From Heliomarina baculiformis (lineage in GTDB: Bacteria; Pseudomonadota; Alphaproteobacteria; Rhodobacterales; Rhodobacteraceae): a stretch of DNA of 64,000 nt. Positions 19,527-27,698 of this stretch are shown here, in pieces. The DNA lies in contig NZ_JAIMIC010000005.1 of the NCBI RefSeq assembly GCF_019966545.1, positions 248,001 through 312,000 on the forward strand. The letters are read 5' to 3'. Numbering within the stretch: position 1 is the first letter of the stretch; every line of letters starts with the position of its first letter. The notes under the pieces are model-generated. The model saw only the letters and a program-made list of their open reading frames with translations, was not told where the DNA came from and did not search any database. Both the position numbers and the translations under genes were made by a program.

Positions 19527-20897
19527 TCAGCCTACGGCTTGCTTGAGCCGGCTGTTGCGAAGATTTGTCAGCTCTTCCGCCACAAGGAATGCCAGCTCAA
19601 GCGACTGGCTTGCATTCAGGCGTGGATCGCAGGCCGTGTGATAGCGATCCTGAAGGTTTTCGTCGGTAACCGCATGGACCCCGCCGGTGCATTCGGTCAC
19701 GTCCTGACCGGTCATTTCAAAATGCACCCCACCCGGAACGGTGTTTTCGCTGGCATGAACAGAAAAGAACTCTCGCACTTCGCTCAGAACGGATTCGAAC
19801 GGCCGCGTCTTATAGCCGCTTGACGATTTGACCGTGTTGCCGTGCATCGGGTCGCAGACCCAGACAACATTCGCTCCGACTTCTTTCACGGTCTTGATCA
19901 GACGCGGAAGATGCTCGGAAACCTTCCCGGCACCAAAGCGGGAAATCAGCGTCAGACGGCCCGCTTCGTTGTTAGGGTTCAGCTTGGCGAGGAGCAGCTT
20001 GAGGTCTTCGCTGGTCATGCTCGGGCCGCATTTGAGACCGATGGGGTTCAACACGCCGCGCAGAAATTCCACGTGTGCGCCGTCAGGCTGACGGGTGCGG
20101 TCACCGATCCAGAGCATATGGCCCGAACCTGCAAGCCAGTTGCCAGAGGTAGAATCGAGCCGGGTCAGCGCCTCTTCGTATTCCAGCAGCAGACCTTCGT
20201 GGCTGGTGTAGAAGTCCACCGATTGCAGGGTGTGCGCCGTATCCTGATTGACGCCAGCGGCTTTCATGAAATCGAGCGTGTCGGTGATGCGGTTCGCCAT
20301 CTCGCGATAGCGCTCAGCCTTGCGCCCTTCGGTAAAGCCAAGCGTCCAGGAATGGACCTGATGAACGTCGGCATAACCACCGGTCGAAAAAGCGCGCAAG
20401 AGATTCAGGGTCGCCGCAGCCTGGGTATAGGCCTGCAGCATCCGGCGCGGATCGGGAATCCGGCTCTCTGCCGTGAATGCGAGATCGTTGATGATGTCGC
20501 CGCGATAGCTTGGAAGTTCGACGCCATCCACCTGTTCAGTCGGCGCGCTGCGCGGTTTGGCGAACTGGCCTGCCATGCGGCCGAGCTTGATCACCGGCAC
20601 CTTGGCTCCGTATGTCAGTACCATTGCCATCTGCAGCATGACCTTGAACGTGTCGCGGATGCCGTCCGCGCTGAATTGTTCAAAGCTTTCGGCGCAATCG
20701 CCGCCCTGCAATAGAAATGCGTTGCCTTTGGCAGCTTCGCCAAGCTGCGCCTTGAGACGGCGTGCTTCACCGGCAAAGACCAGCGGTGGATATTTAGAAA
20801 GCTGGGTCTCGGTTGCGGACAGCGCGGCCGCGTCGGTATAATCGGGCATCTGTACCCGCGGTTTCGCGCGCCAGTTCGTTTTATGCCAATCGCCCAT
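19527..20897 (-). CDS. Class II 3-deoxy-7-phosphoheptulonate (DAHP) synthase
   Basis: First step of the shikimate pathway: phosphoenolpyruvate plus erythrose 4-phosphate gives DAHP. The plant/actinobacterial-like class II type, 456 residues from the ATG at 20897 ([20 protein letters not shown]), which has GGGAG at proper distance; an ATG seven codons earlier does not. Class signatures: [18 protein letters not shown] near residue 70, [48 protein letters not shown] and [15 protein letters not shown]. It stands alone on the minus strand, with no trp or aro genes adjacent. Confidence 0.96.
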   Translation of the reverse strand: MGDWHKTNWRAKPRVQMPDYTDAAALSATETQLSKYPPLVFAGEARRLKAQLGEAAKGNAFLLQGGDCAESFEQFSADGIRDTFKVMLQMAMVLTYGAKVPVIKLGRMAGQFAKPRSAPTEQVDGVELPSYRGDIINDLAFTAESRIPDPRRMLQAYTQAAATLNLLRAFSTGGYADVHQVHSWTLGFTEGRKAERYREMANRITDTLDFMKAAGVNQDTAHTLQSVDFYTSHEGLLLEYEEALTRLDSTSGNWLAGSGHMLWIGDRTRQPDGAHVEFLRGVLNPIGLKCGPSMTSEDLKLLLAKLNPNNEAGRLTLISRFGAGKVSEHLPRLIKTVKEVGANVVWVCDPMHGNTVKSSSGYKTRPFESVLSEVREFFSVHASENTVPGGVHFEMTGQDVTECTGGVHAVTDENLQDRYHTACDPRLNASQSLELAFLVAEELTNLRNSRLKQAVG

Positions 20898-21061
20898 GAT
20901 CCGGGTCTCCCATCTCAATCCTTAGGCGGGCTATATACAAAACCACACCTCCGGTGGCCATATATGAATTTCGTCCTCTTGACGTTGGCTTTATGCTCTG
21001 CCCATTGTGATGTTTCGTCGCTGTTGGGCAAGCGGACGCTAGCGAACAAAGGACCCGCGCC

Positions 21062-22066
21062 ATGCAAGAACAACGTCAAGTTGTCGAGGTGCTCTCAGAG
21101 AACACCGAACCCCGCCAGTTTGTATTCGTGCTGCTGGAGAAATTTTCCATGCTGAGCTTTGCCTCAGCGATTGAAAGTTTGCGTATTGCCAACAGGATGG
21201 CCGACAAGCCGCTTTATACCTGGACGCTTTTAAGCGAGACCGGCGGACCGGTCAAAAGTTCGTCGAATACAGAGTTCAACGTCGATGGCGATCTTGGCGA
21301 TCTAACACGCGATGCGGTGATCCTGCTGTGCGGTGGTATGGATATTCAAGCCGCCACAACCAAACGTCTGCTTGGGTGGATTCGGCGCGAGTCGCGCCGT
21401 GGCAGCATGGTCGGCGGGCTGTGCACAGCCGCCTTTTCGCTTGCTAAGGCGGGTTTGCTGGATTCGAAACGGGCCACGATTCACTGGGAGAACGCCGACA
21501 GCTTTGCCGAGGAGTTCGACGAGGTGAACCTGACCAAGTCGGTATTTGTCATCGATGGCAACCGGATGACCACGGCAGGCGGCACATCTTCGATCGACTT
21601 AATGCTAAAACTTATTGCGGACGAACACGGCGAGGATCTCGCCAATGCCGTTGCCGATCAGTTGATTTATTCCTCGATACGGACCGATCAGGATACCCAG
21701 CGTCTTTCGGTGCCGACGCGGATCGGTGTGCGCCATCCGAAACTGAGCCAGGTCATCCAGATGATGGAAGCCAATATCGAGGAACCGATCAGCCCATCCC
21801 TGCTGGCCAAGGAAGTCGGCATGTCGACACGTCAGCTTGAGCGGCTGTTCCGACGCTATCTGAACCGCTCACCCAAACGCTATTACATGGAGTTACGGCT
21901 ACAGAAGGCACGCAACTTGTTGATGCAGACGGATATGAGTGTGATCAACGTGGCGCTTGCCTGTGGCTTTGCATCGCCGTCGCATTTCTCCAAATGCTAC
22001 CGTGCGCATTACGATACAACGCCTTACCGCGAACGTGGCAGCCACGCGGCCCGCTTGTCGATCTGA
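21062..22066 (+). CDS. GlxA family AraC-type transcriptional regulator (DJ-1/PfpI fold)
   Basis: 334 residues. Residues 15-200 form a DJ-1/PfpI-like amidase-type domain (FVFVLLEKFSMLSFASAIES, ILLCGGMDIQ, nucleophile-elbow-like GGLCTAAFSLAKAG), and residues 220-325 hold two AraC helix-turn-helix motifs (EVGMSTRQLERLFRRYLNRS and VALACGFASPSHFSKCYRA). This architecture is that of GlxA, CdhR and GbdR, which control quaternary-amine or amino-acid catabolism. It lies upstream of an ABC importer operon on the same strand, so it may control it, but nothing in the sequence proves the effector. Confidence 0.9.
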   Translation: MQEQRQVVEVLSENTEPRQFVFVLLEKFSMLSFASAIESLRIANRMADKPLYTWTLLSETGGPVKSSSNTEFNVDGDLGDLTRDAVILLCGGMDIQAATTKRLLGWIRRESRRGSMVGGLCTAAFSLAKAGLLDSKRATIHWENADSFAEEFDEVNLTKSVFVIDGNRMTTAGGTSSIDLMLKLIADEHGEDLANAVADQLIYSSIRTDQDTQRLSVPTRIGVRHPKLSQVIQMMEANIEEPISPSLLAKEVGMSTRQLERLFRRYLNRSPKRYYMELRLQKARNLLMQTDMSVINVALACGFASPSHFSKCYRAHYDTTPYRERGSHAARLSI

Positions 22067-22194
22067 GAATATCGTGGCGCTAATTGCTGTTTTGATCCGC
22101 ATTTGCAAGGTCATGCATCCCGGAACAAATCGTTTCGGATGACGCTGCGCCAAGAGACTTTTCTTTTTATTTCGCCTTGCCTAGGGTCTTTCGT

Positions 22195-22207
22195 GAACAT
22201 CATGTTC
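22195..22207. promoter_or_regulatory. 13-base palindrome before the importer binding-protein gene
   Basis: GAACAT-C-ATGTTC is a perfect inverted repeat 17 bases before the ATG and just ahead of the AAGGGAG ribosome binding site. It could be an operator (for the GlxA-type regulator or another factor) or a small 5' leader hairpin. No experimental basis is visible. Confidence 0.4.
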
Positions 22208-22224
22208 CAACAAGGGAGTTAAAT

Positions 22225-23403
22225 ATGAAAAAGCTGCTTTTGGCGAGCGCTGCCTCGATTCTGACGGCGAGCGGCGTATACGCTGAAGACGTGAAGATCG
22301 GCATTCTGGTCGGCTTTACCGGTCCGATTGAATCGCTGGCAGAACCGATGGCCAAGGGTGCCGAACTTGCGATGAAGGAAGTTTCCGACAGCGGCGCCTT
22401 TATGGACGGTTCGACGGTCACACCGATGCGGGCTGATTCCGGTTGTATCGACAACGGTCTGGCAACGTCCAACGCCGAACGTCTGCTGGCCGACGGTATC
22501 AGCGCCCTGATCGGTGCGGACTGCTCCGGTGTGACCGGCGCCGTTCTGCAGAACGTGGCCATTCCGAACGGCATGGTCATGATCTCACCTTCGGCAACGT
22601 CTCCGGGCCTGTCGACCGTCGAAGACAACGATCTGTTCTTCCGCACGGCCCCCTCGGATGCGCGTGAAGGTCAGGTCATGGCCGAAATCCTCATGGATCG
22701 CGGCATCGAGTCCATCGCGCTTACCTATACCAACAACGACTATGGCAAGGGTCTGGCCGACGCGATCGAGAGCGAGTTCAAAAAGGCTGGCGGCGAAGTA
22801 ACAATCGTCACCGCGCATGAAGACGGCAAGGCTGACTACTCGGCTGAAGTCGGCGCGCTTGCCTCGGCTGGGGGAGACATCCTTGTGGTTGCCGGCTACC
22901 TCGATCAGGGCGGTCTGGGCATCATCCGCTCGTCGCTCGACTCGGGTGCATTTGATACATTTGGCCTGCCCGGCGGTATGATCGGTGACAGCCTGCCCAA
23001 GAACGTTGGTTCTGATCTTGATGGCTCATTCGGCCAGATTGCCGGTTCGGGCGGCGAAGGGATCGAAAAGCTGAAATCCATGGCGGGCGATGATTTCGAC
23101 GCGACCTCGCCCTATACACCGGAAAGCTACGACGCTGCGGCCCTGTTCATGTTCGCCATGCAGGCGGCAGGTTCGACCGATCCGGCAGAGTATGGTCCGA
23201 AGATCATGGAAGTCGCAAACGCGCCCGGCGAGAAAATCTATCCCGGCGATCTCGCCAAGGGTCTTAAGATCATCGCAGAGGGCGGTGACGTTGATTACGT
23301 CGGTGCATCGGCTGTCGAACTGATTGGACCGGGCGAGAGCGCGGGCAGCTATCGCGAGATCGAAGTTCAGGGTGGCGAGAACACTACCGTGAAATTCCGC
23401 TGA
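22225..23403 (+). CDS. Branched-chain amino-acid-type ABC transporter, substrate-binding protein
   Basis: Periplasmic binding protein (type 1 fold, HAAT/LivK family) of 392 residues. Start chosen at ATG 22225, preceded by AAGGGAG; the signal peptide is MKKLLLASAASILTASGVYA. The mature protein starts EDVKIGILVGFTGPIESLAE, with family landmarks GAELAMKEVSDSGAF, ISALIGADCSGVTGAVL, MVMISPSATSPGLS and YTPESYDAAALFMFAM. The other four importer genes follow downstream. Ligand is unknown; amides, amino acids and urea-like compounds are all possible in this family. Confidence 0.93.
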   Translation: MKKLLLASAASILTASGVYAEDVKIGILVGFTGPIESLAEPMAKGAELAMKEVSDSGAFMDGSTVTPMRADSGCIDNGLATSNAERLLADGISALIGADCSGVTGAVLQNVAIPNGMVMISPSATSPGLSTVEDNDLFFRTAPSDAREGQVMAEILMDRGIESIALTYTNNDYGKGLADAIESEFKKAGGEVTIVTAHEDGKADYSAEVGALASAGGDILVVAGYLDQGGLGIIRSSLDSGAFDTFGLPGGMIGDSLPKNVGSDLDGSFGQIAGSGGEGIEKLKSMAGDDFDATSPYTPESYDAAALFMFAMQAAGSTDPAEYGPKIMEVANAPGEKIYPGDLAKGLKIIAEGGDVDYVGASAVELIGPGESAGSYREIEVQGGENTTVKFR

Positions 23404-23424
23404 TCAAGTGACGTGACACTGGCG

Positions 23425-23444
23425 CCCGGCCGGCTTCGGCCGGG
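23425..23444 (+). promoter_or_regulatory. GC-rich hairpin after the binding-protein gene
   Basis: CCCGGCCG-GCTT-CGGCCGGG is a perfect 8-base-pair stem with a four-base loop, 21 bases after the stop codon. It has no T run and probably stabilises the 3' end of the abundant binding-protein transcript or causes partial termination. Confidence 0.6.
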
Positions 23445-23461
23445 TTACCCAATTAACAAAA

Positions 23462-23511
23462 GAACCGCCAGAGAGCGGTTCGCTAACAACGGGACCGCGG
23501 CAAAGCGGTTC
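23462..23511 (+). repeat. Two similar consecutive hairpins before livG
   Basis: GAACCGC-cagaga-GCGGTTC (23462-23481) is followed after 11 bases by GACCGC-ggcaaa-GCGGTTC (23493-23511). The stems are near copies of each other. They fill the gap between the binding-protein gene and the ATPase gene, and the second ends 10 bases before the ATG, so they may affect livG translation. Confidence 0.55.
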
Positions 23512-23521
23512 GGGGGGTCCA

Positions 23522-24304
23522 ATGATCGTCGTAGAAGACGTGCACAAGCATTTTGGGGGCTTTCACGCGGTCGACGGTGCCTCGCTGACCATCGCGGAAG
23601 GCTCGATCACTGGGCTGATCGGTCCGAACGGGGCCGGGAAAACCACCCTCTTCAACGTGATTGCAGGCGTGCTGACGCCGACATCGGGCAAGGTGACGAT
23701 GGGGGGTGAAGACATCACCGGCCTGCCGCCGCACGATTTATTCCACATGGGTCTGTTGCGCACCTTCCAGATTGCGCATGAATTTTCGTCGATGAGCTGT
23801 CGCGAGAACCTCATGATGGTGCCCGGAGGACAGTCGGGAGAGTCGCTTTGGAACACCTGGTTCGGGCGCAAGCGCATTGCAAATGAAGAACGCGCGCTGG
23901 CGGCTAAAGCGGATGAGGTACTGGAGTTCCTGACAATCGAACACCTCGCCGAGCAGAAAGCCGGCCAGATTTCCGGTGGTCAGAAAAAACTGCTGGAATT
24001 GGGACGCACGATGATGGTCGACGCGCGGATCGTCTTTCTCGACGAAGTTGGCGCAGGTGTGAACCGGACGCTGCTCAATACCATTGGCGACGCAATTCTG
24101 CGACTGAACAATGAACGCGGATACACCTTTGTCGTCATCGAACATGATATGGATTTTATCGGACGTCTTTGCGATCCGGTGATCTGCATGGCAGAAGGCC
24201 GGGTGCTGGCAGAGGGCACCCTGGATGAGATCAAGGCGAATGAGCAGGTCATCGAAGCCTATCTGGGAACCGGACTGAAGAACAAGAACAAGGTTGGCGC
24301 GTGA
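23522..24304 (+). CDS. livG: Branched-chain amino-acid-type ABC transporter ATPase (LivG-like)
   Basis: ATPase subunit of the HAAT importer, 260 residues. Walker A is GPNGAGKTTLFNVIAG at about 37-52, the signature is ISGGQKKLLELGR, and Walker B is IVFLDEVGAGVN, where the usual Pro after Glu is Val. The switch His is in FVVIEHDMDFI. The C-terminal VICMAEGRVLAEGTLDEIKA is typical of LivG. It is the first of the two ATPases, as is usual; livF starts 126 bases later after a repeat element. Confidence 0.94.
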   Translation: MIVVEDVHKHFGGFHAVDGASLTIAEGSITGLIGPNGAGKTTLFNVIAGVLTPTSGKVTMGGEDITGLPPHDLFHMGLLRTFQIAHEFSSMSCRENLMMVPGGQSGESLWNTWFGRKRIANEERALAAKADEVLEFLTIEHLAEQKAGQISGGQKKLLELGRTMMVDARIVFLDEVGAGVNRTLLNTIGDAILRLNNERGYTFVVIEHDMDFIGRLCDPVICMAEGRVLAEGTLDEIKANEQVIEAYLGTGLKNKNKVGA

Positions 24305-24342
24305 TGAAGCGGGAAACCATCTATCGCGTGTGCGCAGATTTT

Positions 24343-24430
24343 GCCTCGGCAGACGGGGGGCCAGCCCCCCGGGCCATCGCCGAGGCGATGACCTCCCCCC
24401 GGAGTATTTTCGGCAAAAGGAAAAGGGGGT
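24343..24430 (+). repeat. Rhodobacteraceae-style intergenic repeat between livG and livF
   Basis: A nested palindrome: outer stem GCCTCGGC (24343-24350) with GCCGAGGC (24379-24386), inner stem GGGGGG with CCCCCC (24355-24370), then CCCCCCGGAGTATTTTCGGC followed by an A/G-rich tail ending at the livF start. From memory, the CCCCGGAGTATTT motif after a GC-rich hairpin is a frequent intergenic sequence in this family; I could not search for copies. The A/G tail serves as the ribosome binding site of livF. A 47-codon frame (24304-24447) crosses it but is most likely not a gene. Confidence 0.6.
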
Positions 24431-25264
24431 ATGCCGGTGGCCGGTAATCCTTATCAGGACGATCGTGGAAACAAGGACCGCTCTATCGCCAACCCGCAGG
24501 GCGGGGGTGAAATCGTGCATCGTAAGAGCGGTAAGGCCCGCCCGTCTGAAACCGGAGGTGCCTTTCTGATCGGCGATGCGATGACCGGCGGGTATGGCAA
24601 GGGCCCCGATATTCTTCACGACTGTACTATCGCCGTGAATCAAGGCGAGATTGCCGTGATTGTCGGGCCTAATGGCGCGGGGAAATCGACGGCGATGAAA
24701 GCCGTGTTCGGCATGCTTGATCTGCGCAAGGGATCGGTCCGGCTGGACGGGCAGGATATTAGCGATCTCAGCCCGCAAGATCGTGTGGTTCAGGGCATGG
24801 GGTTCGTGCCGCAGACCAACAATATATTCACCTCGATGACGGTCGAGGAGAACCTCGAGATGGGCGCATTCATACGCCGCGACGATTTTCGCGAGACGAT
24901 GGCGCAGGTGTATGATCTTTTCCCGATCCTCAAGGAGAAACGTCGCCAACCGGCCGGGGAACTATCGGGTGGGCAGCGACAGCAGGTCGCCGTCGGGCGT
25001 GCTTTGATGACGAAGCCGAAGGTTTTGATGCTGGATGAACCGACCGCCGGTGTCAGCCCCATCGTGATGGATGAGCTTTTTGACAGGATCATCGAGGTTG
25101 CGCGAACCGGTATTCCCATTCTGATGGTCGAACAGAACGCGCGTCAGGCGCTGGAGATCGCGGACAAGGGATTTGTCCTGGTGCAGGGGCGCAATGCCTA
25201 TAGCGGTACGGGCCGCGATCTGCTGGATGATCCGGAAGTCCGTAAAAGTTTTCTGGGCGGGTGA
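24431..25264 (+). CDS. livF: Branched-chain amino-acid-type ABC transporter ATPase (LivF-like) with N-terminal extension
   Basis: Second ATPase of the importer, 277 residues. The ABC domain begins near residue 46 (AFLIGDAMTGGYGKGPDILH); Walker A is GPNGAGKSTAMKAVFG, the signature LSGGQRQQVAVGR, Walker B VLMLDEPTAGVSP, with the switch region LMVEQNARQALEIAD typical of LivF. The first 45 residues are polar and have no counterpart in ordinary LivF (usual length about 235). The ATG is preceded by an A/G-rich ribosome binding site within the intergenic repeat, which supports this long start; an in-frame GTG at 24515 would be the shorter alternative. Confidence 0.93.
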   Translation: MPVAGNPYQDDRGNKDRSIANPQGGGEIVHRKSGKARPSETGGAFLIGDAMTGGYGKGPDILHDCTIAVNQGEIAVIVGPNGAGKSTAMKAVFGMLDLRKGSVRLDGQDISDLSPQDRVVQGMGFVPQTNNIFTSMTVEENLEMGAFIRRDDFRETMAQVYDLFPILKEKRRQPAGELSGGQRQQVAVGRALMTKPKVLMLDEPTAGVSPIVMDELFDRIIEVARTGIPILMVEQNARQALEIADKGFVLVQGRNAYSGTGRDLLDDPEVRKSFLGG

Positions 25265-25271
25265 TACGGAT

Positions 25272-25358
25272 ATGAAAATCGAGATCGTTCACGCTGTGGC
25301 GAAGCCCGTATTGGAATCGCATGAAAAAGATCGGTTGATCAAGGGAAACGGGTGCTGA
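25272..25358 (+). CDS. Possible 28-residue small protein between livF and livH
   Basis: An ATG frame of 28 codons plus stop (MKIEIVHAVAKPVLESHEKD, ending with a short Lys/Gly tail) fills the gap between livF and livH almost exactly: it begins 7 bases after the livF stop and ends one base before the livH ATG. The upstream GGA is a poor ribosome binding site. It could be a real small protein, a leader that couples translation into livH, or chance. Low confidence. Confidence 0.3.
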   Translation: MKIEIVHAVAKPVLESHEKDRLIKGNGC

Positions 25359-25359
25359 C

Positions 25360-26370
25360 ATGGATTTTCTGAACGCGTTCGTCGCCCTTTCCAACTACGT
25401 GTTGATCCCCGGTATCGCCTATGGAAGTCAGCTGGCGCTTGGGGCGCTGGGGGTGACTCTGATCTACGGTATTCTCCGGTTCTCAAATTTTGCCCATGGG
25501 GATACGATGGCCTTTGGCGCCATGGTCACCATCCTTGTGACATGGTGGATGCAGGCGCAGGGGATCAGTTTTGGCGTCCTGCCAACAGCGCTTTTGGCGC
25601 TGCCTTTCGGGATCCTGGGGACCATGGTGTTGCTGGTGGTGACTGACCGGGTCGTCTATCGGTTCTACAGGCAGCAAAAAGCGAAACCGGTGATCCTTGT
25701 CATTGTTTCCCTTGGCGTGATGTTCATCATGAACGGGATCGTGCGTTTCATCATCGGTCCTGACGATCAGAACTTTGCCGATGGAGAACGGTTCATCATT
25801 TCGGCCCGGGATTTCAAGGCATGGTCAGGGCTGGACGAAGGGCTGGCCTTGCGCACGTCGCAGGGGATCACCGTCATTACCGCTGTCGTGGTGGTCGTCG
25901 CGCTTTTCTGGTTTCTTAACAAGACGCGGACCGGGAAATCGATGCGGGCCTATTCAGACAACGAAGATCTTGCGCTGCTGTCTGGGATCAATCCAGAACG
26001 GGTGGTAACCTATACATGGCTGATCATCGCTGCCCTGACGACCGTGGCAGGGGTGCTTTATGGGCTGGACAAGTCATTCAAACCGTTCACCTATTTCCAG
26101 CTTCTCTTGCCGATCTTTGCCGCTGCCATCGTCGGCGGCCTCGGCAGCCCGGTGGGGGCGATCGCCGGCGGTTTTGTGATCGCCTTTTCAGAAGTCACGA
26201 TCACCTATGCTTGGAAAAAGGTACTTGGTTACCTGATGCCCGAAGGGCTGGAACCGGACGGTTTGGTGCAGCTTCTGAGCACCGATTACAAGTTCGCCGT
26301 GTCCTTTGTCATCTTGTTGATCGTGCTGCTTTTCAAACCAACCGGCCTGTTCAAGGGGAAATCGGTATGA
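25360..26370 (+). CDS. livH: Branched-chain amino-acid-type ABC transporter permease (LivH-like)
   Basis: Integral membrane permease of 336 residues with about eight helices. It opens with FLNAFVALSNYVLIPGIAYG and has the family motifs LGALGVTLIYGILRFSNFAH and, near the C-terminus, FAAAIVGGLGSPVGAIAGGF. These match LivH rather than LivM. It overlaps the next gene by the ATGA at 26367-26370, so the two permeases are translationally coupled. Confidence 0.94.
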   Translation: MDFLNAFVALSNYVLIPGIAYGSQLALGALGVTLIYGILRFSNFAHGDTMAFGAMVTILVTWWMQAQGISFGVLPTALLALPFGILGTMVLLVVTDRVVYRFYRQQKAKPVILVIVSLGVMFIMNGIVRFIIGPDDQNFADGERFIISARDFKAWSGLDEGLALRTSQGITVITAVVVVVALFWFLNKTRTGKSMRAYSDNEDLALLSGINPERVVTYTWLIIAALTTVAGVLYGLDKSFKPFTYFQLLLPIFAAAIVGGLGSPVGAIAGGFVIAFSEVTITYAWKKVLGYLMPEGLEPDGLVQLLSTDYKFAVSFVILLIVLLFKPTGLFKGKSV

Positions 26371-27671
26371 GCGAACCCGTCAAGAACACCCTGCTTTTCC
26401 TGGTGGTCGCCGTGCTGATCGCCATTGCCGGTTTCATGCAAAGCTGGAACACCGCGCTGCTGATCCTCAACATGGGTCTGGTGTCTGCCATCATGGCAAT
26501 TGGTGTCAATCTGCAATGGGGCTTTGCCGGCCTTTTCAATGTCGGCGTGATGGGTTTCGTTGCGCTTGGCGGGCTGGCGGCTGTTCTCGTTTCCATGCCC
26601 CCTGACCCGGATGCCTGGCAGGCCGGCGGGGTGCGTGTGCTCCTCGGGCTCGCACTTGGGGCTGCCACGATCATTGGCGCGGTCCTTGTCTATTCCCGCG
26701 TCAAGAAGGGTCCGCTGCGGGCGGTGGGCATAATTGCGATCCTTGTCGGGGGATTTTTCATTTTTCGTGGCGTTCTGGACCCGGGCGTCGATGCCGTTGA
26801 GAGCGTGAACCCTGCCCTGTCCGGCTACCTCGGCGGGTTAGGGCTTCCTGTTATCCTCTCTTGGCCCATTGGCGGTTTACTGGCCGGAGGTGTCGCCTGG
26901 CTTATTGGCAAGACGGCGCTTGGCCTGCGGTCAGATTACCTTGCAATTGCGACGCTGGGCATCGCCGAGATCATCATCGCCGTGCTGAAGAACGAGGATT
27001 GGCTGAGCCGGGGTGTGAAGAACGTGGTCGGCATTCCACGGCCCGTGCCTTACGAGATCGATCTGCAAAACGATCCTGACTTTGTATCCAGCGCGGCCAA
27101 TTGGGGGCTGGACCCGGTCGAAGCATCGACGCTTTACGTCAAACTGGCCTACGCCGGGCTGTTTCTTGTCGTCCTGCTGGTTATCCTGTGGATGGCGCAG
27201 ATGGCTCTGAAGAGCCCTTGGGGCCGTATGATGCGGGCTATCCGCGACAACGAAGTCGCGGCCGAAGCAATGGGCAAGGACGTGACCCGTAGGCATCTGC
27301 AAATCTTTGTGCTTGGCAGTGCCGTCTGCGGGCTTGCCGGTGCCATGCTGACAACGCTGGACGGGCAGCTAACGCCCGGCACATACCAACCGCTCCGCTT
27401 TACCTTTCTGGTCTGGGTCATGGTGATCGTCGGTGGATCGGGCAACAACTTTGGCGCCGTACTCGGCGGTTTCCTGATCTGGTTTCTGTGGGTAGAAGTC
27501 GAACCGATCGGTGTCTACCTGATGCAGACCATCACTTCGGGAATGGCGGAAGGCTCTGCGCTCAAGTCTCACCTGATGGGGAGCGCAGCGCATATGCGGC
27601 TGTTTACGATGGGACTGGTTCTGTTGCTGGTCCTACGATTTAGCCCAAGAGGACTGATCCCCGAAAAATAG
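26367..27671 (+). CDS. livM: Branched-chain amino-acid-type ABC transporter permease (LivM-like)
   Basis: Second permease, 434 residues from the ATG at 26367 that overlaps the livH stop; the frame stays open far upstream but that is inside livH. Around ten membrane helices. Diagnostic stretches are GVNLQWGFAGLFNVGVMGFV, LGLRSDYLAIATLGIAEI and AIRDNEVAAEAMGKDVTRRH, the last being the LivM coupling region. An insertion at about residues 85-160 carries two extra hydrophobic segments. Last gene of the importer operon; a hairpin covers its stop codon. Confidence 0.94.
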   Translation: MSEPVKNTLLFLVVAVLIAIAGFMQSWNTALLILNMGLVSAIMAIGVNLQWGFAGLFNVGVMGFVALGGLAAVLVSMPPDPDAWQAGGVRVLLGLALGAATIIGAVLVYSRVKKGPLRAVGIIAILVGGFFIFRGVLDPGVDAVESVNPALSGYLGGLGLPVILSWPIGGLLAGGVAWLIGKTALGLRSDYLAIATLGIAEIIIAVLKNEDWLSRGVKNVVGIPRPVPYEIDLQNDPDFVSSAANWGLDPVEASTLYVKLAYAGLFLVVLLVILWMAQMALKSPWGRMMRAIRDNEVAAEAMGKDVTRRHLQIFVLGSAVCGLAGAMLTTLDGQLTPGTYQPLRFTFLVWVMVIVGGSGNNFGAVLGGFLIWFLWVEVEPIGVYLMQTITSGMAEGSALKSHLMGSAAHMRLFTMGLVLLLVLRFSPRGLIPEK

Positions 27672-27679
27672 GGGATCAG
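27654..27679 (+). terminator. Hairpin over the livM stop codon
   Basis: CTGATCCCC (27654-27662) pairs with GGGGATCAG (27671-27679), nine perfect base pairs around the stop codon. A second small hairpin (GTGCCG-GGCG-CGGCAC, 27679-27694) follows directly. There is no T tract, so this may be a processing or stability element rather than a strong terminator. Confidence 0.5.
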
Positions 27680-27698
27680 TGCCGGGCGCGGCACCCGT

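Noticed and set aside
24304-24447. 47-codon frame starting on the livG stop (ATGA overlap)
   Set aside because: Almost all of it is the repeat element, and its C-terminus (SPRSIFGKRKRGYAG) is a translation of that repeat; I regard it as chance.
23738-24949. 403-codon open frame on the minus strand across livG and livF
   Set aside because: It is the complement of two genes with intact ATPase motifs on the plus strand; its product is His/Arg-rich without any domain.
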